The notes beneath the pieces were generated by a model, which was not told where the DNA came from, did no database searches, and was given only the letters and a program-made list of their open reading frames with translations. DNA of 64,000 nucleotides from Syngnathus acus (lineage: Eukaryota; Chordata; Actinopteri; Syngnathiformes; Syngnathidae), in NCBI RefSeq assembly GCF_901709675.1, contig NC_051103.1, positions 2,899,501 to 2,963,500 on the forward strand, read 5' to 3'. The translations under genes and the position numbers were made by a program. Shown in pieces: positions 45,001 to 56,719 of this stretch (position 1 is its first letter; every line of letters begins with the position of its first letter).

Positions 45001-48000
45001 GAGGTGCAGTGGGTAGAGAAACCACAATGGAGGCCGGCAGACCGCTGGCATTGCTGCTTTGGCCTTCTGCCATGGGCCTACGCAGAGGGGAAAAAAATAA
45101 CACATTGATATCAGAGCAAACGTTATGAATTGAACACCGAAAATAAAGAATGAGGAAAAAAAAAGTTTAAAAAAAGGAACCTTTTTTTTTTTTTTTTTTA
45201 CATACTTGAGTGGGGCTGGTAATATAGTTTGATAGTTGTAGTGTTGCTGTTGTTGGCTGAGGATCTGCAGTTGGAGGAACAGCTGCTGCTGTTGCAGAAG
45301 TCGGGCATAGGAGGAGTCCATCAGGGTTTCGCTGGGCTCTTGCTTCTGATCTGGTGGAACGTACTGGTGGTACTTCAGCTTTTTCACTCTAGGCTTGGCG
45401 TCTTTGCCTTTCTTACGGATCTTCTCAGAAGGCAGTTTGTGTTGGCTTTGCTGTAGGGGGGGGGGGGAGAGATAGCAAAAATGTGCTGTGCAGATTTTCA
45501 TATCAAGAGACCTGATGACACTTACCTTCACCAATGTTGGGGCAAGTTTGGAGGGAGCGGTTGGAGTGACTTGTTGAGTGTGAGAAAAGGCTGGGCGGCT
45601 TGTTGGCTGCTCATTAGTAGTGACTGCTCTCATTGAGTCTGTAGTGGCTTTTGTAGCAGCTTGGGGGGACTGATGTTCTCTCTCTCTGACCTTCAGCAAT
45701 GGGCCTGAAGGAGGCTGGGCTGGCGAGGGAGTTTCTGGGCATCTGCTGTCCACAGGTGAAGGCATTGAGCTCTGAGACTCTTGGCTGGCAGGCTGCTCCG
45801 GGGACAAGGCATCACTGCTGTCCTCATCCATGACCTTCGGATAGTTCACCTGCCCTATTACCAAGAAACCACGAGAGATGAAAGGTGTCACTGAGCACCA
45901 TTGTTCCAGATAACTGTTTGGTTACAAGGCAACTATTAAACCCCTCACAGATTATTTCCTCTCTCACCTATTATGGCCTCTTTGAGATTAGAATCCACAG
46001 GTAAAATGTTCTTCTCCACCAGCTCCATGGGCCCGGGTCTCTGGGCTATTTTTTCATTCAAGTTGTCAGCCAGTCGGGCTCTTTTCAGCTTCATCTGGGT
46101 GGCCTGTAGTGACGGTTCGGCTCCGGTCTCTGAAGAAAAACATCGCACACTAGGTATACAAATATGACAGTACCTATGTGGAGTTGGTTAGGGGGGAACA
46201 TTTGTCTCGAGCAGTGGAAATCGGTAGGAGGGGGACTCCCAACTTCCAAACATTGATATAAAATGTATACAATACTTGCCTTGCAAGATGTGCATCCTGA
46301 CCAGTTCTGCTCTCTCTGGACGACTGCGGATCTTATGCTTAAGAAAATTCTCAGTCTGAGGAGGGTTACACAAAAGACAAAAATGTCATGATTTGAAAAA
46401 CACACTTGATTGTCTTTTGTCTCCAATTATTTTTCATACCCTGGCTCTCTCTAAACTCCGAATCTGCCCATGGAATGCAGCCGGGCTCTTCAGCGCTAAA
46501 CACAAGACATTTTGGTGAAACGTTATTCAGAAAATAATGACCTAAAATATGTAAATCATCAGCTTTGTCAGTATTAGCTAAGCCCCCCCCCAAACACAAA
46601 CACATTGAGTGATGATGCGCCTACTGACAGGCGCCATTACTCACGTGGCATGATGCCCTGATCCACCAACTGCTCCCGAGTTCGCCTTTGCTGAAGTCTC
46701 AACTGCAGCACTGGTTAAGATGAATAAAACCCAAGATTAGGGACCAACAAAAATGATTTGACATTCAAAACAAAAGCACACACTTCAAAGCAAACCAACT
46801 GTCTACACCATACTGTGGTTCTGGGTAATAATGAGAAGACTCACAATCGCCATTTTAGTTCATTCCAACCCATTCAAGAGCTGCTATCAACCACAACTCA
46901 GACCCGGCCGACTTGAACCTTTGTCTCGCCCGTGATTTTACCGAGATGTTCCTTTGTCAGTTATCATCAAAGACGCACTCAAAACAAAACTAATAAAGCG
47001 CAGCAATTATTAACAAGGACCACTGCAATGCATGCTGGGAAGTGTGTCACCTCACCTTTGACACAATACATACTTTGGGTACATAAATACAAAAATAAAT
47101 ACTAAAAGGGGATTCCTGTTTTTCAAACAATAGGTATAAATGATTAAATATGACTCATTTTTGCACCTTATTTTGAAAGTTCAATGAAGACTTCCTGCCC
47201 AGCTTGATCTGGTTTACACTGTGCAATCTAATGAATCCTCCGGCAAAAATAGATGTGGTGTGTATTTTTAGCAGAATACAACAGAGCAGCTTCATAGGGT
47301 GTGTCACAGTTAGAAGTGGCCCCAGTCGCACAACCCCGTTTGCGTCACCGTGACTTGAGTGTTTTTGTTGTTGTTGTAAAGTTTGCCTGGCAACTCCATC
47401 TGTGTAAAAGTACAGACATCGGCTCTGAGACGCTGGAGGGGAACATTGATGCAGCAACTAATGGGCCGTTACGGTTGTTGAGACGTTAACACGAGCAAAA
47501 ACAATGCAATCGAACACGGCACGCAAAGCCACATTTGGTTCGGGTGAATCAGACGCTTCTAGTCAAATGTTGTTCAACTCGACAAACGCATTAACGAGCA
47601 GTGACGCAAGTGAGCCGTTTACGCAGACAATTGCAGTCGGCAGGTCATTTGGTGGAATTAGGGCATTTCCTACTTTCAGTCAAAGATTATAAATAGCACA
47701 TGAAATTCAGAGCACAAAACCCCCCTTGAAATGTATTGAATCAATAAACAATCAATTAACATGTCCTTAGTCAAACTCCAAGTGACTGTTCTCACTTTCT
47801 GCATGCTCAGTGATTTCAGTGGCAGGGATGATGGCGTGCAGATTTATGTTAACGTCGAAGCCAATATTTGAAACGGGGCTCTGCGGTTGGCCAAACGCTA
47901 CAGATGGAAAGTATGAAGTGTGTGTGTGTTCTCTCTCACTGGAGGGGAAATGACAAAAGCCCATATGATGAGTGGGCACTTGGACAGTTAACATTACGCA

Positions 48001-51000
48001 TGAACTTTTCCACCGCCAACTTTGCACCGGGGCTCTCCTGCAGACCTCAGCAAATGTTGGCTTTGGGGGAGGGGGGGGGACTCACCAAGTGACAAGTAAA
48101 TTACTGACTACCACGTTTGCCTGCACTCTTTCAGCTTCTTGGCCCACTTAATGATCGTGTCCAGAAGTAGGTTAGTAACCTCACCGTTTTTGCGTTCATT
48201 GAGTGGCGGCAGGTTCTGGGTGGGCTGCAGTGACAACTCCTCCATCTCATGAGTCACTGCTTCACTCTGTGGACTGGGCACCAGCGGACACATCCCTTCT
48301 GCCCTGAGGAGCCCCTGGGAAACCTGAGGCTCCATCCTGAGTCAGGAGAGAACTTGGCGATGTTTGAGCAACCGCCGTTCTTTAGGTTGAGTGAGGTTAT
48401 GAGCTGTTAGAAACCGAAGATAAGGGAAAATAATCAATTGTCTTGCTAAGAATCATAATCATCATTATGTTTGCATGACGACTTGTTGCAAAATGCTGAG
48501 GGTGGCATTTCATTTCAGCCATCTGGAAGAGCTCAATCCAAACCCAAATGATTTATTAAAGCGAGTCAGGAAGGCCATGACAGTGAATCACCATTGTCCA
48601 TGGGGAACAATGTCTGTTTGCGTATGAACGACAGTGCTCAGACAGGTTTCATAATCTGGAATATGACGACATAATAGTGGTGGTTTCAAACGGAGGCAAC
48701 GGAAACATTTCGGGGAGTAAAACAAGCCGTTTAAGCTTCCCAACAGGCGTTTAATAAGCAGATGACGTTTAAAACACCAATGCCATTCATTTCTCCAGCA
48801 GTGCCATTGCCAACATGGTTATTCATTCCAGGACCGCCAAGACCTCTTACGAACTTTCCCGATGTTACTTTTGGCTATGTTGATGTGGACGCTGTCATTT
48901 CGCCCTACAACAAGAATATGGGAGAGAGAGAGAGAGAGAGAGAGAGAAAAAAAAAACATTGTCTTCCTACAGCGGAAAAATGCTTAAGGATTTGTAAAAA
49001 GGTGCAAATATTTTTCAAGAAATTACACAAAAGATAATAATAATGTAAATACTAGATAAGCAATATGCTCAATGACAAACCCAATGACGTACTATTTTGC
49101 TCCTAATTCTGGAAATACTCGTGTTCCATTTATCGCCCAATGTCTTGGTTTGCTTTTCTTCCTCACTGACATCTTGTGCATGTGTGGATACAGCTCAGAC
49201 GAAGAGTGTAGCATGCTCAATAGAACATTGTATTTCCCCCTCAAGGGGACCAGAAGGCTTGTTTTCCTTCTATTTACAGCCAGCAAGTATTTCCAAGAGT
49301 CGTGTTTATTTGCTCGTGGTGTCAGTTTCACACACTGTGGGTGGGTGGGTGAGTGAGTAGGCAACAAACAAATATGAATAAAAATCAATAACTTGCCACA
49401 CCCTTAATGATTTCATTTTTAATAACCACATTATTGCTGTTAGGGCTTTCAGTACCTACCTTAAGAAGAAGGGGACAGCAAGAGAAGGTGATCCAAAGCT
49501 TCTTTCCCTAATGTTAGGCTGTGGAGTCACACCTGATAGGGGACAAAATGAGACATTCATCAAGACAGATAGCAGACATGAATTTCAAGAGATTTACAAA
49601 TGTCCCCGCTTAAGGATTCCTAAACCGAACAAATCTGTAAAGAAACCGAAATGGAATAAAAAAGATGAGAGCCACAAAAGGATGGTTGATGAGCACCACT
49701 TCAAGACGCCTGAATGAAGCGAGCTCAAGTTCAAGGATGCAGGGAAAGACAAAAGGAAGCTCGCAGGTTGCTCGGAACAAAGCCAGCGGTTGTATGAAAC
49801 GGAATACTAGAGAGCCACACTGCAGTCTGAGGGGAGAGACTCTCAGAATACAAAAATCGATTTTCGGCAAATATTTATTGCTCTCTGCGACAGCTAAAAA
49901 ATTTCAATGGAAATACGACTGAAGGGAGAGGAAAAGAAAAAAAAAAACCCCACAAGTTAGTGAGAGAATGCAAGCCACATAGCTGTCGCGGCTAACAAGT
50001 GCCAGTGAAGAGTAAACATTGTACCTTCATAGGCAGCATTAAATGTATGTGCGGTATTCGTTTTCAAACTTCTATGTCGTTCATTAGATGCAATTAATGA
50101 ATTCATTCCATCAACTGACTTCAAAATAGGCATTCCAAATGGAAACATGGCTTTACAGGGTCTGGACTGACTTTTTTTTATTCTTGATGAACACAACACT
50201 AGTGACTTTCCATCCTTAATGAAAACAACACCATCCCGAATGGAGCAACGTTTTGGATGTCAACCAATAAAATACTACAAATTCTAAAGTCTATTTTGAA
50301 CAAACCAAACATATGTGTCGCTTAACCATCGTAAGGGGAATACAAAGTTCAGTATCCCACAGTCTTACTGCAACAACAAGAGGTCAAAAGGCTTTGTTTT
50401 ACAAATAGCAATGGCCACGTCAACTCCCACAGATAATGTACTAAAAAAGTGTTAGCATACGTGCACACATCTTGACCTCATTCAAATCAGTTGTGTTTTA
50501 TCATTCAACCATCTTCACTATTTTAGAACGTATTGTAAACAATGCTATCTTGAATTTTACAGTATATTTATAACATTACACACACGCATGATAATCCCAC
50601 CCGTGCCAGACTCAGTGGAATTTGCAGTTTGGGGGCCCTAAATAGACTAGATCTGGTCCAAGAAAAACATCTGCCTTTATCCAGAGATAAGACCAGCGAT
50701 GATGTCATCACTTGGAAGTTGGATTCATCAAGCAGAGGCCTGCGCTTTTCTCACAGTCACCCGCACGTGCGCGGCCGCTTCCTTCCTGGCTGCCTTTGTG
50801 TGCTGAAAATGGTAGCTAAGGAATGGACAAAGGACAAAAAAACATGACCCGATTCCACAAAGTTTTTGGGAAAGTACATCACACAAACCGGAATGAGCAC
50901 ATCTCCAGCGTAGCCGAGCTGGAGTTCAACTAACCGTATCAAGACGGCAATTTGTCAACGTCAATGTTACAGACAGTGGAATGAAAATGTAAACCATAAT

Positions 51001-52169
51001 TATTAGGTAGGTTGCGGTCCAGGCTAGCTGCAATAAATATTGACTTGTCAGCAAGGGGAGAGTCATTTTTTGTTTTCACATTACATGGCAACAAACATCG
51101 AGCGGCTTGTTTGGAGTCGCCAATTTGTCAATCATTCGGAAAAGGGTCGGGCAAAGTGTGTTTAACGACTGTGACAACCAAAGCGAGTAGCACGGAACGG
51201 AAAATGTGTGATATCACAAGAAGGGTGTTAAGTCATTCATCAAACGTTACAGCGGCTTGACTTAACCAGTTATTAACATATATAAGCCGACTTCCTGTAA
51301 ATTCATACAGCACTCGGAGGTTGAAATAAAAACACGGACGGGCAGAAATAATGACTTTGCCATCGACCCGTATGCTCGCATGATGTTTAAATTGATGCAC
51401 GCTTTTCAACATGTGGCTGCCACAGCCTGCCAGTATGTATGACTCAAGAGTCTGGATTTGCTGAGGCATCACCTCACTTCTACAGACAAATTAAAGGGTG
51501 ATGACATCATGTGGCCTAGGCGGACCTTGTTCTGTCTCTCATTTGCAAGACTCCAGGCACGTAACAGTCACAGTCAAGATGTTTTTGGTGAGACCCGGTA
51601 CGTATAAGAATATTGCCACCAAAAATGCAAATCATCCATTTTTACTGGGAATATAACACGTGTATATTACACCATGCTCAACTACGGGGAAATATTGTAT
51701 ATTTGTTCATCTTTTAAGGACATTCGTCACAAAAAACATTCAAAATAAACAGCTAATGACACCGAGGGCTGCAACTATACGTGACATGCATGTGAAATTG
51801 TGAATGGCATCCCTTTAGGGAATGTTTTTGTGAAGGAGAAGGCCGGTGGGTGTGGGCGCGCAGCGGTCAGCTTCAATCTGACAGGTGAGTGACTTCCCCA
51901 CAGTAACAAATACTTATCACTCCGCCATTGTTGTCTCGTTTCGAATACTGAAAATAATATAAATATCCAATGCTCTCGGTGCTTTAAAGTGTGGACCCAA
52001 TCAATAGTTATGTCGCTGTCTCCATGAGCACATCTCGCTCGCTTTACATTTTGGGCTGGTTAGCGCGTTCCAACAAGCTAACATGCTAAAAACAAGGTGC
52101 CGCCATGACGAGCAGAACTTACCCACTCGACGACACCGGAAAGTCCAAAGTGTCCAACTTGTCGTTCAT
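42028..52169 (-). CDS. mrtfb: Myocardin-related transcription factor B (MKL2)
   Basis: An actin-regulated coactivator of SRF: it stays cytoplasmic while G-actin fills its RPEL motifs and enters the nucleus when actin polymerises. Exons 5' to 3': 52169-52123, 48336-48185, 46710-46645, 46495-46440, 46355-46280, 46129-45968, 45854-45526, 45450-45206, 45077-44912, 44722-43673, 43446-43324, 43256-43110, 43041-42892, 42790-42751 and 42542-42028; 1107 codons plus stop. RPEL motifs: RRTREQL (~75), RSRPERAELV (~115) and QRPGPMELV (~165). Then a basic region (AKPRVKKLKYHQYVPP), a Q-rich run, a SAP domain at ~432-466 (AELKLELKLRGLPVSGTKTDL), a leucine-zipper coiled coil at ~556-597, and an acidic transactivation tail ending DLQLHWD. 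QSEAVTHEMEELSLQ and VTASITTLPVNTV favour MRTFB over MRTFA, as does neighbouring ercc4. The intron after exon 5 has a GC donor. Confidence 0.95.
46711..48184 (-). other. mrtfb: mrtfb intron 2
   Basis: No exon, element or RNA gene recognised. Ordinary AT-rich intron. Confidence 0.5.
48337..52122 (-). other. mrtfb: mrtfb intron 1
   Basis: A 3.8-kb intron with a (GA)n run at about 48919-48947. No coding exon recognised. MRTF genes often use alternative first exons, and exon 2 begins with an in-frame Met (MEPQVSQGLL), so a second promoter inside this intron is possible but not visible. Confidence 0.4.
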
Positions 52170-52288
52170 GGTGATATATTCGTTGGTGCTAGTCTTGGGT
52201 AATGTTTTGCTCTCCTCCTGCAATGAGATTGAAGTTTATTTGGCGGAGTAAAATGGCTGCGACTGCTCCGTGGGGTGCTGATGCGGAG

Positions 52289-52296
52289 TGACGTCA
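52289..52296. promoter_or_regulatory. CRE palindrome in the mrtfb promoter
   Basis: TGACGTCA about 120 bp upstream of the mrtfb start codon, in a GC-rich stretch (52255-52370) that also holds a G-run. Only about 480 bp separate this site from the ercc4 stop codon, so the mrtfb promoter abuts the ercc4 3' end. Confidence 0.5.
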
Positions 52297-52772
52297 TGAC
52301 GCAGACGAACGGGAAAAGAAGAGGGTGGGGGCGTGGTCGCAGGAGCAAGGGGGGGGGGGGCACGAATAAAGGCTGGGGGGTCGCTAAGCTCCCTTGTGGA
52401 TCAACATTCAGGCACAAATACGAACCTGACACCGTAGTTCAGCGTCAAATCAGTACGTCAGTCTCGTCCCAACGTGACAATAGCAGTGTCGTCGTGTTAT
52501 GCAATAGTAACAGCTGACTCACCACTACAAAGCATTTAACTCTGTAATTAACTCATTAAATGACACTGCATGAAATAAATATAAACAAGAGTTGTTTACT
52601 TCTACTACTTACTACTTGAACTCACACTCTTTGGCAAGATCCCCCCCTCATGTTTTAAAGGGCTTTAAAAATTCTTCAACAGTTGAATGTTTTAGTTTAT
52701 TATTTATACTTGCACGAATATACTTCATAATGTGTAATGAAAAATGCATTTTAAAAAGTCTATATTAGGAAG

Positions 52773-55700
52773 TCATTTGGTCTTTTGCGGTGGAGGTTGA
52801 ACATCTGCAACATTGTGCAAGAATTCATAAAGCGCCTTGGCGTTATTTGCATTCTCAAGTATTTCTGCTAGCTTGTCCTGGCTCAGTTTGGCTAAATCTG
52901 CCAAGCTGTCAGCATTTCTTATGAGCGCTCGAAGGTTTTTCACGTTGACTCCCGGCATCTTGAGCAAGAAGTCGTACGGCCCGGCATTGTAAAGCTCGGT
53001 CGATTCGGCCACGGCGTCTGATTCGGCTGTGACCGCCTGAGCCGCGGCGGCGTCCGGCTCATTGCGACCTTTTTTCAGCTCGAGAAAAAGCTCGCCCGTG
53101 GCATGCGGCGAGGGGCACCAGAGAATGCGGAGGCGTGGGAAATGCAACGTGAGCAAGGTGAGTTTTGAGGAAACGTCATTGGACGATATCTCGTGGCGGA
53201 AGTCCGAGCGGGCCATTAGAGAAAAGGGCTTGGCCGGGTCGAACTCGATGAGCAACACGGGTTTCCTGTAATATCGGTTCATGGACAGGCACTGGGTGTA
53301 GAGGCGGCCGCTCTGCAATGAGCCGATCAAATCGCTGACGCTCTTGCGCTCCACACAGATATCCGGAGTCAAGATGTAGTCGCCGACTTCCAAAGTGACG
53401 GGCTCGATGTCGAGGCCGCGGCGGTGGAGGAGAGAGGGAAGCTCACTGCGGAACTCGCGCATGTCGACGATGACTCGCGAGGGCTCTTTAGGCTGATCTT
53501 GACCTCCTGTTTCAATTCAGATCCCCCATTGTGACAAACACAAATCAAATTTGTAACCATGGTTGTTTTTAACGGAGCGCTGTCAGAACCTGCTTGATTG
53601 GAAACCCATCCTAAAAGGTAAACAAAAACAAACTTGCCTGCTTTGCGAGTGTTGGTGGTGGCATTAGCAGGCTCTAAATTCCTAGCGAGGTCCAAATTGG
53701 TGTCTTCTCGGCCTTCCCTCTCCTCTGGGATGACCATGGTTGCCTTTTCCCTGCGCAGTCGCAAGTCAACCGGTTAGCTATTTGACACCAAATTTGCCAA
53801 CCGAACGTGAACGTTCTGATTCGGAGTCTGACCTGATGAGATGTTCAAAAGCTTTCTTCTCCTTTGACAGCCCGGTCAGGTATTTTTGTTCCTCTGTTGA
53901 GCCGCCATAGATGAGAAAGTACACCCTGCAGAGGCAAACAGCGATCACCCACATGAGCAGAACATACTATTGTAAGCTAATATGATGAGATTTTACAATG
54001 AACAATAAACTGCCGACACACCTGAGCGGCTTTCCAGGTCGACAGGCTTTGTAGATCTCCAGCTGTCGCACGAAGCTGACTTCGGCGTCGTAAAGCACCA
54101 CAAACATGGGCTCCACCTCATGGAGCACCCGTGTCAGGCTGTGTGGGTCCGTGCAGCCCCTCAGCGGGTGAATGACCATCAGAGGCTCCTTCAGAACGGC
54201 GTAGTAAGCGTCCGATGACAAGTCCAACTTTGGAGCGTCTTCCTCCGCCATTTCATCTTCTACGCCAAAGTCCTCCTCATCCTCACTGCTGCCCATCACC
54301 GCCGTTTCGACAACTGTCTGCTCTTTGCCGATCATCTGAGTCAAGGTCAGAGAGGGTCTGCTTTTGGCTTTGCCCGGTTTCTTTTTCTGCTCAGTGCCTC
54401 TGGTGTTCCTTCCATTTTTTCCTTTGGAGCCGCCTTTGAGAAAGCCCTTGTCTTTTTTACATTTCGCCAACTCAAAAGCAGAGGCGTTCGACGGGTCTTG
54501 TTTGCCGACGGTGCGGCTGTACAGTCTGTTCAGGAGCCACTCGGCGCCGTGTCTGATGTACTGCTGCAGTTGAGCGCAAGTCCTGTCATCGCTGGCGCAG
54601 ATGAGAACGCGACCTGAAGGTCAGGAAAAAAAACTGTTTGAATAGGGCAGAGATTGTGTAAATCTCGTGAACATTCTCAAGGATGACAATTCTCACCTGG
54701 CTCATGCTGGGAGTTCTTGTTCTCTTTCTCAATTTCCTGCAGGACCTCAGTCAGAGCTTCCCACTTTGGGCTTTGCTCCAGCACCAGTACTCGCTTCACC
54801 TCTGAAACACACACACACGCACATATCACCTTAGAAATGAAGACTCAAAGGTCCTCTTGTTTTGTCTTCAATGTCACCTGAAACAGTGGGTGGCTGTTTT
54901 TTCTCCGCTTCAGCGCCGACTTTAAGTTTCTTCTTGTTTTCTGGGATGTGGTACACTCTGGACCTGGAGTTTACAAACATGGATGTACTGGAGTCCAAGA
55001 AGAGCCACCCTGAGATGAATGATTACAATTGTAAAATGAATTATGACCTGTCACTAATGGTTGGACATTGAGCGGAAATGAAATTTAAGGCTGCTATTAA
55101 TCACAGCACACCCTTTTAAATGACCTGAGTTGGAGCCAAAGTTCTTTTGGCTGGAGCGGAGGGACTCGAGCAGATTGAGGAACGTGACACAGTCGTACTG
55201 GGTGAGGTACTGCAGCAGAACCCTCAGCATCTTCAGGTCCTGGACCAGTGCCTTGGTCTTAGCTCCCAGCTGGTGCCACAAGGGGTCCAAGTAATGGCGG
55301 ATGGTCTGGATGACAAAACAAATGAGAAAAACACACTTTTGCATCAGATTATGGATGAATGGTTCATTCACGTGAAAGAAACTTGACCCACCTTATCAAA
55401 GGCATTGCTCAGCGTGTTCTCCAAGGAGAGATCCTCCGCCTCTAAGGTGGGATTGTAACGTTTCAGCTCCTTCAGACAGGCGCCCATGATGTCCAGGATG
55501 GAGCTCTGAATGGCCCTCATGGAAGGAGTCAGTGACACATGGAGCTCCACCACATCAGGTTTGTGTTTTTCTAATGCTGTGTTTACTGACGCTTGGAACC
55601 TGTTGAATGTAGAATAGAGCAAAAAAGACAAAACGGTGAGGGGTTCGTAAAAAGAATTGTTTTGGCACAATTCGAAATTTGTTGCGATAAGCTACATACC

Positions 55701-56556
55701 TGGGCCAAAGGTATAGTTTCTTGACAAAGAGGTTCCTCATCACACGCTCCACCTGGCAGAAGCCCGAAGAAAATGCTGTGGCTTTGTCAGTGAAGGCTTT
55801 GATGAAGCCCGTCTTGTTCTTCTGTCGGAACAGTCGCAGGATGAATGCTTCCTGACACGATTCGATGATTTTGTGAGCGCGGTACACCAGGATCCCTGAC
55901 AGGAGATATCGGAAAGAGAAAATATAGGCACATCCCACTCCAAACAAACAGACAATTATAAAGCGCACACTTACCTGATATAAGATTAGCAGGTATGCGG
56001 TCGGTGAGGAAGTCGACCACCAGGATCCTGCTGGTGACAAACAAGACTCCTCCCTCGGTGTATACGTTGTACCGCTCGGTGCCTTGGACCTCACTGGTCA
56101 CCGTCCTCGGCAAGTGGGTCACACCCTCCACTCGCAACTGCTCCGTGAAATACTCCTAAATAGTGAAAATATAAAGTGCAAATACTTTGTTACTACACTT
56201 AGGTAGACTTTTCTAATTCCACAATATAAAAAAAACCCAATGTAAATGCTAAAAATGTTTTTGCATGCCGCCTGTCATCAGTGTCATGGTGAACAAAAGC
56301 AAATAGACTGCAGGTGTTTTTTGTTGTTGTTGAAAACGTCCACTAAGAACTACGGGGCTAACGACGTGGTAGTCCTAACCTGTTCGGGGGTGGTAGTGTT
56401 AAGCAGTAGGACCAGGCTGCCTTGTTCCGAGTAGACCCGCATGAACTGCAGCAGAATGCGATCTATCCCCATCCCCTCCGCCACCACGAGCAACCCGTCA
56501 CTGCTGAAAAGGTTCAGAAACATTTCGGTCTCAAACTCCAGCAGAGGGCCTGCCAT
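52773..56556 (-). CDS. ercc4: ERCC4/XPF, DNA repair endonuclease catalytic subunit
   Basis: Catalytic partner of ERCC1. The nuclear heterodimer cuts 5' of lesions in nucleotide-excision repair and acts in crosslink repair. Exons 5' to 3': 56556-56380, 56155-55975, 55895-55700, 55599-55392, 55305-55125, 55009-54878, 54801-54697, 54613-54022, 53925-53833, 53750-53638 and 53506-52773; 903 codons plus stop (human 916), 11 exons as in mammals. The N-terminal two thirds is the degenerate SF2 helicase-like region. The nuclease motif is intact: [18 protein letters not shown] (GDXnERKX3D, ~residues 698-716). The C-terminal tandem helix-hairpin-helix for ERCC1 pairing is present ([37 protein letters not shown]). 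The intron after exon 10 has a GC donor. It lies head-to-tail with mrtfb. Confidence 0.98.
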
Positions 56557-56694
56557 GGTGGAAGCACGCCCCGAAGCAGGAGGAAATAAAAAGAAACTAT
56601 TTCGCTTTCCGTTGTCAGCTAACAACAGTTAAAATCATTGTAAAATTCAGCCGGCAGTTTGGATGATGCGCGCCTGTTGTTTAATGTTTTGACG

Positions 56695-56716
56695 CCGAAC
56701 TTCCGGTCATGTGACA
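56695..56716. promoter_or_regulatory. ETS/E-box-type motifs upstream of ercc4
   Basis: CTTCCGGTCATGTGAC about 140 bp upstream of the ercc4 start codon: an ETS core next to a CATGTG E-box. Typical of housekeeping promoters. Function inferred. Confidence 0.35.
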
Positions 56717-56719
56717 CAC

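Noticed and set aside
42028-52169. Assignment to MRTFA (MKL1)
   Set aside because: Some blocks resemble MRTFA (GQVNYPKV, DLQLHWD), but the N-terminal QSEAVTHE..ELSLQ block, the C-terminal VTASITTLPVNTV block and linkage to ercc4 and cpped1 fit MRTFB better.
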